Source: Dechloromonas hankyongensis (GTDB lineage: Bacteria; Pseudomonadota; Gammaproteobacteria; Burkholderiales; Rhodocyclaceae). From it: DNA of 64,000 bases. The number at the start of each line of letters is the position of its first letter. Positions within the stretch are counted from its first letter, which is position 1. Positions 8,942-17,435 of the stretch are shown one piece after another. The DNA lies in the NCBI RefSeq assembly GCF_022012295.1, contig NZ_JAKLTN010000002.1, positions 310,001 through 374,000 of the forward strand, read 5' to 3'. The notes beneath the pieces are model-generated. The model was not told where the DNA came from. It was given only the letters and a program-made list of their open reading frames with translations, and made no database searches. The position numbers and the translations under genes are program-made.

Positions 8942-10504
8942 TCAAGTCGCCCAAGCGTCGGCCTGAACGGTCGATTCCTGGCGCCACGCCGCGCGCGCCG
9001 CGTTGTTGGCAATCCAGTTGGGCAGGAAGGTATAGGCCTCGTCGAGCAGATGCGGCGTGTGGCGGCCCGGGGAATAGCGCTGAGCGCGGTCATAGTATTC
9101 ACGCAGGGCGGGACGGAAGTTCGGATGGGCGCAGTTCTCGATCACCACCTTGGCGCGCTGTTTGGGCGACAGGCCGCGCAGGTCGGCCAGGCCTTGTTCG
9201 GTGACGATGATCTGGACGTCGTGTTCGGTATGATCGACGTGCGAGACCATGGGCACGATGCACGAAATACTGCCGTTCTTGGCGCTCGACGGCGTCATGA
9301 AGATCGAGATGAAGGCGTTGCGCGCGAAATCACCGGAACCGCCGATGCCGTTCATGATCGAGGTGCCCATGATGTGGGTCGAATTGACGTTGCCGTATAT
9401 GTCGGCCTCGATCAGGCCGTTCATGGCAATGACGCCGAGGCGACGGATGACTTCCGGGTGATTCGAGATTTCCTGCGGACGTAGGATGATGCTGTCCTTG
9501 AAGCGCGGTAGGTCGGCGTTCAGCTCGGTCAGCGCATTGGGGCTGAGCGAGAACGAAGTGGCGGATGCGCAGGTCAGCTTGCCCGATTTGATCAGTTCCA
9601 GCATGCCGTCCTGCAGCACCTCGGTGTAGGCGGTCAGGTTGTCGAAAGGGCCGTCCTGCAGGCCAGCCATCACGGCATTGGCCACGTTGCCGACACCGGA
9701 CTGCAGCGGCAGCAGGTTTTTCGGCAGACGCCCCATCTTTACTTCGTGCTGGAGGAATTCGAGGATGTGGCCGGCGATGCGCTGCGAGTTCTGGTCGGGC
9801 GGCGTGAAAGCCGAATTGCGGTCGGCCTTGTTGGTTTCAATGACCGCTATGACCTTGCTGGGATCGATGCGGAAATACGGCTCGCCAATGCGGTCTTCGG
9901 TGCGCTCGATGGGGATAGCCTTGCGGTGCGGCGGCAGGGCAGTTCCGTAGTAGATGTCGTGCATGCCCTCGAGATGCGGGTTCTGCCAGGCGTTGACTTC
10001 GAGGATGATCTTGTCGGCCTGATCCAGCCACGTCTTGTTGTTGCCGACCGAGGATGACGGGATCAGCCGGCCGTCTTCCAGGATGCCGGCCACTTCGACG
10101 ACCGCCACGTCGAGCTTGCCGAGGAAGCCGCCCCAGACGAACTGTGCGACATGCGACAGGTGAACGTCGATGTATTCCATCTCGCCGGCATTGATGCGCT
10201 TGCGGCAGGTGGGATCGGATTGGTAGGGCAGGCGCATTTCGATGCCATCAACCATGGCCAGCGCGCCGTCCAGTTCCGGGGCGGTGGAAGCCCCGGTCCA
10301 GACGCCGATCTTGAATTTCTGCCCATGCAGGTTGGCGTCAAGAATGCGCTTGGCCAGTGCGGTCGGCAGTTCCTTCGGGTAGCCGGCGCCGGTGAAGCCG
10401 CTCATGCCGACATTGGCACCGGACGGGATGAGGAGGGCGGCCTCGTGGGCCGACATGACTTTGCTGCGCAGGTGAGGATTGAGGATGCGGTTGGCACCGT
10501 CCAT
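8942..10504 (-). CDS. Acetyl-CoA hydrolase/transferase family protein (likely succinyl-CoA:acetate CoA-transferase)
   Basis: The 520-residue protein belongs to the class I CoA-transferase group that includes Cat1 and AarC. Landmarks are NVGMSGFTGAGYPKELP near the N-terminus, GIGGSGDFARNA (glycine-rich CoA loop) and the C-terminal EQGLADLRGLSP. The enzyme would move CoA between succinyl-CoA and acetate, or hydrolyse acetyl-CoA. I chose the ATG at 10504, which has GGAG 8 bases upstream; the open frame extends to 10621 but that part crosses the terminator of the next gene and has no family similarity. The gene is flanked by terminators and looks monocistronic. Confidence 0.85.
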   Translation of the reverse strand: MDGANRILNPHLRSKVMSAHEAALLIPSGANVGMSGFTGAGYPKELPTALAKRILDANLHGQKFKIGVWTGASTAPELDGALAMVDGIEMRLPYQSDPTCRKRINAGEMEYIDVHLSHVAQFVWGGFLGKLDVAVVEVAGILEDGRLIPSSSVGNNKTWLDQADKIILEVNAWQNPHLEGMHDIYYGTALPPHRKAIPIERTEDRIGEPYFRIDPSKVIAVIETNKADRNSAFTPPDQNSQRIAGHILEFLQHEVKMGRLPKNLLPLQSGVGNVANAVMAGLQDGPFDNLTAYTEVLQDGMLELIKSGKLTCASATSFSLSPNALTELNADLPRFKDSIILRPQEISNHPEVIRRLGVIAMNGLIEADIYGNVNSTHIMGTSIMNGIGGSGDFARNAFISIFMTPSSAKNGSISCIVPMVSHVDHTEHDVQIIVTEQGLADLRGLSPKQRAKVVIENCAHPNFRPALREYYDRAQRYSPGRHTPHLLDEAYTFLPNWIANNAARAAWRQESTVQADAWAT

Positions 10505-10605
10505 GGTCGAAAGCTCCGGGTCAGGTTGTTGATCGACAGCACACTCCACGGATGGCCGGACGCCGGGCAATGCGGTTTGCCGATGATGTGGCGACCGAAA
10601 GCCCA

Positions 10606-10632
10606 GAAAAAGAGCCCGCACGAGGCGGGCTC
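10606..10632 (-). terminator. Terminator of the small lipoprotein gene
   Basis: On the minus strand the stem GAGCCCGC / GCGGGCTC with a 5-base loop is followed by TTTTT. It lies between the small lipoprotein gene (10751-10972) and the CoA-transferase gene. Confidence 0.85.
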
Positions 10633-10750
10633 AAATCCTGGAGCAGCGCATGTAGCCCCGGGAGAGAAACAAATTTAGCAAGGGCAAATGCTGTCGACGA
10701 ACGAGAACTTGTTTATCGATGCGTTAGAAAAACTAACTTATCGGTCTGGT

Positions 10751-10972
10751 TTATTTGTTTTCGGCGCTGGTAGCCGGGGCGGCCGGAACAACATTGGCGG
10801 TCGCTTCGCCGGCCGGGGCGGTCGGCAGCGAGGTCGGCGCTGCAGATGCTTCGCTGGTATTCAGGGACGGGGTGCTGGCCGGCGGCGGCAACGCGGCGAC
10901 AGCTTCTTCCTTTTTGGTGCAGGCGGCACAGGCGATGGCAATCAGGGTTAGGGCGATCAGGGACTTCTTCAT
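10751..10972 (-). CDS. Small lipoprotein, Ala/Pro/Thr-rich
   Basis: A 73-residue protein: the signal peptide MKKSLIALTLIAIACAAC ends in a lipobox (Cys18), followed by TKKEE and a low-complexity Ala/Pro/Ser/Thr tail. AAAGGA sits 8 bases ahead of the ATG at 10972, which is why I prefer it over the upstream in-frame codon at 11074. The tail has no recognisable domain. It may be a periplasmic linker-type lipoprotein; no function can be assigned. It is divergent from the LysR gene at 11094. Confidence 0.65.
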   Translation of the reverse strand: MKKSLIALTLIAIACAACTKKEEAVAALPPPASTPSLNTSEASAAPTSLPTAPAGEATANVVPAAPATSAENK

Positions 10973-11093
10973 GGGGTTTCCTTTACTGAGCAAACGGTGC
11001 TGTCGGGCACCGAAGGTCGCCACGATAGGGTTCGCCTTGCCGGTCGACAAACGAGACTTTATGATTCGACGCATTAGAAAAATTTAATCGTTC

Positions 11094-12068
11094 ATGGCCT
11101 ACCGTTTACCTCCGCTCGGCTCGCTGCGCGCCTTCGAATCAGCGGCCCGTCACTTGAGCTTTAAGCTTGCCGCCGAAGAGCTGCATGTCACGCCGGCCGC
11201 GGTCAGCCAGCAGATCAAAGGCCTGGAGGATTACCTCGGGGTACGCCTTTTCGTCCGGCTGACGCGGGCCTTGGCCATCACGCCGCAAGGCGAGGCGATG
11301 CTGCCGAAAGTCCGGGCCAGCTTCGATTGCCTCGCCGAGGCAGTGGCTGCTGTGCATGCCGGCGCTAGCGGGGGACTGAACGTGACGGCGCCGCCGTCAT
11401 TCGCCACGCGCTGGCTGGTGCCTCGCCTGCCAGGTTTTGCCGCCGCCCATCCCGAAATTCGCTTGCGTCTTTCCAGCAGCAGCGACAGTGTGGATCGGCG
11501 CGGCACCGGACAACGTGTCGATAGTGAGGCGCACGATCCGCGGGAAGTCGACAGCGAATTGTCCATCCGCTACGGGGCGGGACATTACCCGGGATATATC
11601 GTCGAGCGCCTGTTGGCCCCGGGCTGGGTGCCGGTGTGCAGCCCCCGATTGGCAAGCAGTAGGCCCTTGCGCATTCCGCAGGATCTGGCAAAGCATGTGC
11701 TGATCCACGATGAAACCATTGATGACGCCGGGCGTCACCCTGGTTGGCAGGAATGGCTGGCAGCGGCTGGCGTCAATGGCGTGGATAGCGAACGCGGGCC
11801 GCGGTTCAGCAATGCGGTGCTGGCCGTGGAGGCTGCTTTGGACGGGCAAGGCGTGGCCTTGGCGCTGCAACCGCTGATCGAGGCCGATCTGGCCGCCGGG
11901 CGCTTGGTCGTTCCTTTCGACATGGCGGTGCCTTCGCCCTTTGCCTACTACCTGGTGATGCGCAGGGCGGTGGCCGGTCGTCCGCCGGTGCTCGCCTTCC
12001 GCGACTGGTTGCTGAATGAGACCGGTGCACGAGGCGCGTCTGATGAACCGGCCGTCGACGGCGTATAA
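11094..12068 (+). CDS. LysR-family transcriptional regulator (GcvA-like)
   Basis: The 324-residue protein has an N-terminal winged helix (residues ~6-64) with the GcvA signature PLGSLRAFESAARHLSF and VTPAAVSQQIK, followed by a periplasmic-binding-like effector domain (SIRYGAG, PVCSP). Compared with GcvA, the segment between DSVDRR and DSELSIRYG carries about 18 extra polar residues (around residues 130-148). Target genes are unknown; the gene sits divergent to the small lipoprotein gene, which is a candidate target. Confidence 0.85.
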   Translation: MAYRLPPLGSLRAFESAARHLSFKLAAEELHVTPAAVSQQIKGLEDYLGVRLFVRLTRALAITPQGEAMLPKVRASFDCLAEAVAAVHAGASGGLNVTAPPSFATRWLVPRLPGFAAAHPEIRLRLSSSSDSVDRRGTGQRVDSEAHDPREVDSELSIRYGAGHYPGYIVERLLAPGWVPVCSPRLASSRPLRIPQDLAKHVLIHDETIDDAGRHPGWQEWLAAAGVNGVDSERGPRFSNAVLAVEAALDGQGVALALQPLIEADLAAGRLVVPFDMAVPSPFAYYLVMRRAVAGRPPVLAFRDWLLNETGARGASDEPAVDGV

Positions 12069-12097
12069 TCCGCGCCTTCATTCAAGATGAGCAAGTC

Positions 12098-12865
12098 GTG
12101 AGCACTTTTTCGTGGATCATCGCGGTTTCGCTGGCGGGGGGCGTACTGAGCGTTCTCGCCGCTGCGGCCTTGAGCATTTCGTTGGGTGTGCATCGCGTCG
12201 GCATGCTGATTTCCTATGCCATCGGCGCACTGCTCGGTGCCGCCTTCCTCGAAATCCTGCCGCATGCTCTGGAACATGGCGACCCGCACAAAATGGCGGG
12301 CACCGTCCTGTTCGGTATCCTGGTTTTCTTCGTGCTGGAAAAACTGGTGCTCTGGCGCCACTGCCACCATGACCACTGCGAGGCCCACGAGGCGCATGCG
12401 CCGGCTCACGACCACGGGCGTTCTGGCTTGCTGATCCTGGTCGGCGACACTTTCCACAATTTCGTGGACGGCATTCTGATCGCCGCCGCCTTTCTGGAAA
12501 ATACCGAACTCGGCATCGTCACCGCGCTGGCCATCATTGCCCACGAAATTCCGCAGGAAGTCGGTGATTACCTGATTCTGCTGCATTCCGGCTACAGCAA
12601 GGTCAAGGCGCTGGCCTTCAATCTGCTATCCAGCTTGGCGACCCTGATCGGTGCGATGCTGGCCTATTTCGCCCTGTCGGAACTGAACGAATGGATTCCG
12701 TCCCTGCTCGGCCTGGCCGCAGCCAGCATGATTTATGTTGCGGTGGCCGACCTGATCCCCGGTTTGCATAAACGGACCGAGCTGAAGGCCACAGTGCAGC
12801 AGGTCGTGCTGATCGCCATGGGCATCGCCTCCATCGGGCTGGTCCGCACCCTGGTCGGCGAATAA
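12098..12865 (+). CDS. ZIP-family divalent metal transporter
   Basis: The 255-residue protein has eight predicted membrane helices and the two ZIP signature motifs: HNFVDG in helix 4 and HEIPQE in helix 5, which form the binuclear metal site. A His-rich loop (HCHHDHCEAHEAHAPAHDH, about residues 88-107) lies between helices 3 and 4, as in zinc-binding members. It probably imports Zn2+ or related cations into the cytoplasm. The start is a GTG; the nearby ATG at 12087 is out of frame and closes at once. No zinc regulator is adjacent. Confidence 0.88.
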   Translation: MSTFSWIIAVSLAGGVLSVLAAAALSISLGVHRVGMLISYAIGALLGAAFLEILPHALEHGDPHKMAGTVLFGILVFFVLEKLVLWRHCHHDHCEAHEAHAPAHDHGRSGLLILVGDTFHNFVDGILIAAAFLENTELGIVTALAIIAHEIPQEVGDYLILLHSGYSKVKALAFNLLSSLATLIGAMLAYFALSELNEWIPSLLGLAAASMIYVAVADLIPGLHKRTELKATVQQVVLIAMGIASIGLVRTLVGE

Positions 12866-12935
12866 TCCGCTGCCCAGATGTCACCGGCACCGGCGACATT
12901 ACTGAACACTGGCAATCACCTGCGCGAAACCGGCC

Positions 12936-13154
12936 TCAGGATTCCGCGTCCTGGCGATTCTTCTCGGCCATCATTTCCTTGAACCGCCGCCGCTCCCGGC
13001 GCACGCGCGACCCGGCGAAGTACAGCAGCAGTCCGCAGGGCAGGGCGCCGTAAAATAGGAAGGAGATGATTCCGGAAATGACGGTCGGCTCGTTGGCGGC
13101 GACCAGAACGGTCACGTAGAGCCAGCCGATGACGATGATCAGTGCGAGCGACAT
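12936..13154 (-). CDS. Small inner-membrane protein, unknown
   Basis: A 72-residue protein with two hydrophobic helices (about residues 3-20 and 27-47) and a basic, charged C-terminal tail (RVRRERRRFKEMMAEKNRQ) that would face the cytoplasm. I do not recognise a family. It lies alone between the ZIP gene and phaC, opposite in strand to both. Confidence 0.6.
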   Translation of the reverse strand: MSLALIIVIGWLYVTVLVAANEPTVISGIISFLFYGALPCGLLLYFAGSRVRRERRRFKEMMAEKNRQDAES

Positions 13155-13260
13155 GGCAGCAAATCGCAGCTTGGCGAGTAAATCATTTCAAGAATCCAAT
13201 GGGTTGCAACAATGTACGTCGGGGCCTTTCCCCGGGGCCATGATTATGCATGCAAATACA

Positions 13261-13289
13261 TTGACAGCGCCGAAGAGGGTATGGAGAAT
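13261..13289 (+). promoter_or_regulatory. Likely sigma-70 promoter of phaC
   Basis: TTGACA at 13261-13266 is a perfect -35; after 17 bases comes GAGAAT at 13284-13289 (4 of 6 against TATAAT). Transcription would start near 13296, 35 bases before the phaC ATG. The palindrome TGCATGCA (13247-13254) sits just ahead of the -35 and TTGCAACA lies at 13204-13211, both possible PhaR contact sites. Confidence 0.5.
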
Positions 13290-13330
13290 CCAAAAGCTCC
13301 AGCCCCGATAACACAGATACGAGACTTCCC

Positions 13331-15061
13331 ATGGCGCAGGGATCGAACAACAACGACGTATTCATGGGTTCTGCCGCGCAGTTCATGCAAGCCGGCCAGA
13401 ACATGATGCAGCAGTTCATGGATTATCTCGGCAAGTCAGGCGGCCAGGCCGCCGCAATGCCGCCGCCGGTGGCCGATCCGCAGGCATTGACCGGACTGCA
13501 AAAGCAGTTCATGGATCAGCAGATGTCGTTGTGGCAGTCCGTTCTCGGCAAGCAACAGGGCCAGGAGCCGGCCTTCAAGGTCGCCCCGGAGCCCGGCGAT
13601 CGCCGTTTTTCGGCGCCGGAATGGAAGGAAAGCCCGATTTACGATTACCTGCACCAGGCTTACCTGCTCAATACGCAGTACCTGAAGCAGATGGTCGAGG
13701 TGATGCCGGCCCAGGATGAAAAGGCCAAGGAACGCATGCGTTTCCTGGCGCGCCAGATGGCCGACGCCATGGCGCCTTCCAATTTTGCGGCGACCAATCC
13801 CGAATTCATCAAGCTGGCCATTGAAACCAAAGGCCAGAGCATTACCGACGGCATCAACAACCTAATCAAGGATTTCGAGAAGGGCCGCATCTCGATGACC
13901 GACGAATCGGTTTTCGAGGTCGGCAAGAACATCGCCACCACCGAAGGAGCGGTCGTTTACGAAAACGAAGCGATGCAGTTGATCCAGTATGCGCCGCTGA
14001 CCCCCAAGGTCGCTTCGCGGCCGCTGGTTGTCGTGCCGCCGTGCATCAACAAGTTCTACATCATGGACCTGCAGCCGGACAATTCGCTGATCCGCTTCAT
14101 GGTCGAGCAGGGTAATACCGTATTTCTCGTTTCCTGGCGCAATCCGACGGAGGCACAAGGCCACCTGGGCTGGGACGACTACCTCGAAAACGGGCCGATT
14201 GCCGCGTTGCGTGTCGCCCGCGAAATCACCAAGGTCAAGCAGGTCAATGCCCTCGGCTTCTGCGTCGGCGGCACCATCCTGACTTCGGCATTGGCCGTGC
14301 TCAAGGCGCGCGGCGAGAGCCCGGTCGCCTCGCTGACCCTGCTCACCACGCTGCTCGATTTCTCCGATACCGGCGAAATCGGCCTGTTCATCGATGAGCA
14401 GGGCGTTACCACCCGCGAATCGACCATCGGCCAGGGCGGCCTGCTGCCCGCCCGCGACCTGCAGAACACCTTCTCCTTCCTGCGCGCCAACGACCTGGTC
14501 TGGAACTACGTCACCGGCAACTACCTGAAGGGGCAGAAGCCGCAAGCCTTCGACCTGCTGTACTGGAATTCCGATTCGACCAATCTGCCGGGGCCGTTCG
14601 CCGCCTGGTACATGCGCAACATGTATCTGGAAAACAACCTGTGCGTGCCGGGCAAGCTGACCATGTGCGGCGAGCAGGTCGATCTCGGCAAGCTCGACAT
14701 GCCGGTCTATCTGCTGGCCACCCGCGAAGACCACATCGTGCCGTGGCAGTCGGCCTACCAGAGCACGCGCCTGCTGAGCGGCAAGGTGCGCTACGTGCTG
14801 GGCGCTTCCGGCCACATCGCCGGGGTGATCAACCCGGTCAGCAAGAACAAGCGCAGCTACTGGATCAATGAGAATGTGACTACCGATGCCGACGGCTGGC
14901 TGGCCGCGGCGGAGGAAAGGAAGGGAAGCTGGTGGGCCGACTGGGCCGGCTGGCTGAAACCGTTGTCGGGAGAGCAGCGGGCACCGCGCAAACTGGGGAA
15001 TACCAAATACAAGGCCATCGAGCCGGCCCCCGGACGTTATGTCAAGGAACGCGCGGTATAA
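13331..15061 (+). CDS. phaC: Class I poly(3-hydroxyalkanoate) synthase PhaC
   Basis: The 576-residue enzyme polymerises (R)-3-hydroxyacyl-CoA into PHA at the granule surface. The lipase-like box GFCVGG holds the catalytic Cys (residue 311). The Asp of TREDHIVPW and the His of GASGHIAGV complete the triad. The length and the Trp/Tyr-rich core fit class I (Ralstonia type) enzymes. The N-terminus is Met/Gln-rich (about 1-90), as often seen in granule-binding regions. The ribosome site is weak (GAGA). phaB follows after 20 bases, so both are likely co-transcribed; no phaA thiolase gene is in the window. Confidence 0.95.
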   Translation: MAQGSNNNDVFMGSAAQFMQAGQNMMQQFMDYLGKSGGQAAAMPPPVADPQALTGLQKQFMDQQMSLWQSVLGKQQGQEPAFKVAPEPGDRRFSAPEWKESPIYDYLHQAYLLNTQYLKQMVEVMPAQDEKAKERMRFLARQMADAMAPSNFAATNPEFIKLAIETKGQSITDGINNLIKDFEKGRISMTDESVFEVGKNIATTEGAVVYENEAMQLIQYAPLTPKVASRPLVVVPPCINKFYIMDLQPDNSLIRFMVEQGNTVFLVSWRNPTEAQGHLGWDDYLENGPIAALRVAREITKVKQVNALGFCVGGTILTSALAVLKARGESPVASLTLLTTLLDFSDTGEIGLFIDEQGVTTRESTIGQGGLLPARDLQNTFSFLRANDLVWNYVTGNYLKGQKPQAFDLLYWNSDSTNLPGPFAAWYMRNMYLENNLCVPGKLTMCGEQVDLGKLDMPVYLLATREDHIVPWQSAYQSTRLLSGKVRYVLGASGHIAGVINPVSKNKRSYWINENVTTDADGWLAAAEERKGSWWADWAGWLKPLSGEQRAPRKLGNTKYKAIEPAPGRYVKERAV

Positions 15062-15081
15062 AACTTCCCGTGGAGAGAATG

Positions 15082-15822
15082 ATGTCGCGTGTTGCACTGA
15101 TTACCGGTGGTATGGGGGGGCTGGGCGAGGCCATATGCATCAAGATGGCGGCGCTGGGCTACAAGGTGGTGACAACGTATTCGCCGGGTAATGGCAAGGT
15201 GGATACCTGGCTGAAGGGCATGAACAACATGGGCTACGGCTTCAAAGCCTACCCGTGCGATGTGACCGATTTCGATTCGGCCAAAGTCTGTGTCGATACC
15301 GTGACACGCGAAGTCGGCCCGGTCGATGTGCTGGTCAACAACGCCGGCATCACCCGCGACATGACTTTCAAGAAAATGACCAAGGCCGACTGGGATGCGG
15401 TCATGCGGACCAATCTCGATTCCGTCTTCAACATGACCAAGCAGGTTATGGACGGCATGATCGAGCGCAAGTGGGGGCGGGTGGTCAACGTCTCCTCGGT
15501 CAATGGCCAGAAGGGGGCTTTCGGTCAGACCAACTATTCCGCGGCCAAGGCCGGCATGCATGGCTTCACCAAGGCGCTGGCCCTCGAGGTCGCCAAGCAG
15601 GGGGTGACGGTGAATACTATTTCGCCGGGCTATATCGGCACCAAGATGGTGACGGCCATTCCGCAGGAAATCCTTGATTCCAAAATTCTGCCGCAGATCC
15701 CGGTCAATCGCCTGGGGAAACCGGAAGAAATCGCCGGCCTGGTGGCCTACCTCGCTTCCGATGAAGCGGCGTTCGTGACCGGTGCCAATATTTCCATCAA
15801 CGGCGGTCAGCACATGTTCTGA
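15082..15822 (+). CDS. phaB: Acetoacetyl-CoA reductase PhaB (copy 1)
   Basis: The 246-residue short-chain dehydrogenase has the cofactor loop TGGMGGLG, NNAG, and the catalytic Ser (SSVNG), Tyr and Lys (TNYSAAKAG). It makes (R)-3-hydroxybutyryl-CoA for PhaC using NADPH. Two adjacent ATGs exist (15079, 15082); GGAGA at 15072-15076 is better spaced for 15082. It follows phaC closely. Compared with the second copy it uses more GGG and GGC glycine codons. Confidence 0.93.
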   Translation: MSRVALITGGMGGLGEAICIKMAALGYKVVTTYSPGNGKVDTWLKGMNNMGYGFKAYPCDVTDFDSAKVCVDTVTREVGPVDVLVNNAGITRDMTFKKMTKADWDAVMRTNLDSVFNMTKQVMDGMIERKWGRVVNVSSVNGQKGAFGQTNYSAAKAGMHGFTKALALEVAKQGVTVNTISPGYIGTKMVTAIPQEILDSKILPQIPVNRLGKPEEIAGLVAYLASDEAAFVTGANISINGGQHMF

Positions 15823-15872
15823 CCGGCGCAACTTTTTTTACCCCGCTGTATTTCACAAGGAAGGAAATAACT

Positions 15873-16616
15873 ATGACGCAACGTGTTGCTCTCGTTACCG
15901 GTGCTATGGGTGGTCTGGGAACCGCAATCTGCCAAGAACTGGCCAAGGCCGGCAATAAGGTGGTTGCCGCTTATCACCCGCAATTCGACAACAAGGATGC
16001 CTGGCTGGCCGACATGGCTGCCGCCGGCTTCAAGGATTTCGTCTGTGTCGCCGGTGACGTCTCTGTTCTGGAAGACTGCCAGCGTATGGTTTCCGAGGCT
16101 GAAGCTGCTTGTGGTCAGGTCGATATCCTGATCAACAACGCCGGCATCACCCGCGACCGTATGTTCGCCAAGATGGAACGTGACGGCTGGGATGCGGTGA
16201 TCGCCACCAACCTGACCTCGCTGTTCAACATGACCAAGCAAGTCTCCGCCAAGATGGCCGAGCGCGGCTGGGGTCGTATCGTGAACATCTCCTCCGTCAA
16301 CGGCGTCAAGGGTCAGGCTGGCCAGACCAACTACTCCGCCGCCAAGGCTGGCGTGATCGGCTTCACCAAGGCACTGGCCGCCGAGCTGGCTGCCAAGGGC
16401 GTGACCGTCAACGCCATCGCCCCGGGCTACGTAGCCACCAAGATGGTCATGGCGATCAAGCCGGAAGTTCTGCAGACCATCGTCGACTCCGTCCCGATGA
16501 AGCGCCTGGCCAAGCCGGAAGAAATCGGCTACGCCTGTGCCTACCTGTCGAACGAACTGTCCGGCTTCACCACCGGCGCCACCATCAACATCAACGGCGG
16601 CCTGTACTACCAGTAA
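15873..16616 (+). CDS. phaB: Acetoacetyl-CoA reductase PhaB (copy 2)
   Basis: The 247-residue protein is a clear paralogue of the gene just upstream, with TGAMGGLG, NNAG, SSVNG and TNYSAAKAG all conserved. It has a strong ribosome site (AAGGAAGG) and uses many codons typical of highly expressed genes (GGT, GTT, GCT, CGT) near its start, unlike copy 1. Both are intact. It could be the main reductase, or one with another chain-length preference; sequence alone cannot decide. A terminator follows. Confidence 0.93.
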   Translation: MTQRVALVTGAMGGLGTAICQELAKAGNKVVAAYHPQFDNKDAWLADMAAAGFKDFVCVAGDVSVLEDCQRMVSEAEAACGQVDILINNAGITRDRMFAKMERDGWDAVIATNLTSLFNMTKQVSAKMAERGWGRIVNISSVNGVKGQAGQTNYSAAKAGVIGFTKALAAELAAKGVTVNAIAPGYVATKMVMAIKPEVLQTIVDSVPMKRLAKPEEIGYACAYLSNELSGFTTGATININGGLYYQ

Positions 16617-16664
16617 CCCGTAGATCGATGGTTGTCCATGCGTTGCAGCAAGACGCATGAAACA

Positions 16665-16694
16665 CAAAAAGCCCTGTAAAGCAGGGCTTTTTTA
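16665..16694 (+). terminator. Rho-independent terminator after the pha genes
   Basis: The stem GCCCTG / CAGGGC with loop TAAAG is preceded by AAAAA and followed by TTTTTT. It closes the phaC-phaB-phaB transcript. Confidence 0.88.
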
Positions 16695-16801
16695 TTTTCT
16701 TCTGGCCGTTGTGAGGAGCGCGAACCGGTGTCCATGCTGATCTCCGGTGTTTCCGATTGATACCGGCCAGAAAATTAACCGTGATGTATGTGGGACGATC
16801 A

Positions 16802-17035
16802 ATGAACCTTAAGCCAAAACATGTCCAGCCAGTACTGATGGCGGGAATCATGGCTTTCCTGATGACTGCCTTCGTAACCTGGATGAATCTTGGATTTCCA
16901 CCGGATTACATCAGCCGCTGGTTGCACGCCTTCGTCGTGGCCTGGCCCTTGGCGGTGGTTGCGGCTTACATCGCCATCCCGATTTCGGCGAAAGCCACCG
17001 GCAAGATTATGAGAGCGCTTGGTGCCGACCAGTAA
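16802..17035 (+). CDS. DUF2798 membrane protein
   Basis: A 77-residue protein with two membrane helices (MAGIMAFLMTAFVTWMNLG and the stretch around FVVAWPLAVVAAYIAIPIS) separated by FPPDYISRWLHA. This pattern is DUF2798. Its function is unknown. I chose the ATG at 16802 because it gives the usual family start; ATG at 16784 is a possible alternative. The next gene starts within its stop codon (TAATG). Confidence 0.72.
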   Translation: MNLKPKHVQPVLMAGIMAFLMTAFVTWMNLGFPPDYISRWLHAFVVAWPLAVVAAYIAIPISAKATGKIMRALGADQ

Positions 17036-17217
17036 TGGGCGATAAGGAGCCAAGCTGTATGGGATGCGTACATCACTACATTACGCATGACCCGGTATTC
17101 AGGTACGGCTGTAAAGCCTTCGGCTTCAGGAGCCAGCAATCGCCGATTCGTGTCGTGCAGGACGCATCGGCACAGCAGTGCAGGTTGTTTGAGCGGAGGG
17201 GCACGGCCAAGCGCTAA
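17035..17217 (+). CDS. Small Cys-rich protein (CxxC ... YGC ... C)
   Basis: A 60-residue protein with CMGCVHHYITHDPVFRYGCKAFGFRS split across its first 32 residues and a last Cys in QQCRLF. This is a conserved small family in proteobacteria that databases sometimes label, without good support, as uracil-DNA glycosylase. The four cysteines could bind a metal. It overlaps the DUF2798 stop by one base, so the two are probably co-translated. Function unknown. Confidence 0.6.
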   Translation: MGDKEPSCMGCVHHYITHDPVFRYGCKAFGFRSQQSPIRVVQDASAQQCRLFERRGTAKR

Positions 17218-17344
17218 TCGAGCGAGACGGCGCGCTGCACCAAGCAGTTGATTAGTCGCCAGGGCATCTGGCCTTTGAGTCTTGGGGCGACATCGATTTG
17301 CTGGCGACAAGTGTGGATTTCAGCATGAAATATTGCTCAATTTC

Positions 17345-17396
17345 TGCATTGCAACAGCAAATGGGCGCCTATGGGGGGGCATTTTTTTCGTATAAT
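17345..17396 (+). promoter_or_regulatory. phaR upstream region: -10 element and TGC/GCA palindrome
   Basis: TATAAT at 17391-17396 is a perfect -10, 40 bases before the phaR ATG; no clear -35 is at the right spacing. The palindrome TGCATTGCA (17345-17353) overlaps TTGCAACA, an octamer that also occurs upstream of phaC (13204-13211). Known PhaR proteins bind TGC...GCA-type sites and repress their own gene, so autoregulation here is plausible but inferred. Confidence 0.4.
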
Positions 17397-17435
17397 GTTG
17401 CGCTGCACACAAACAATCGTTTTGAGGATCGCAGC

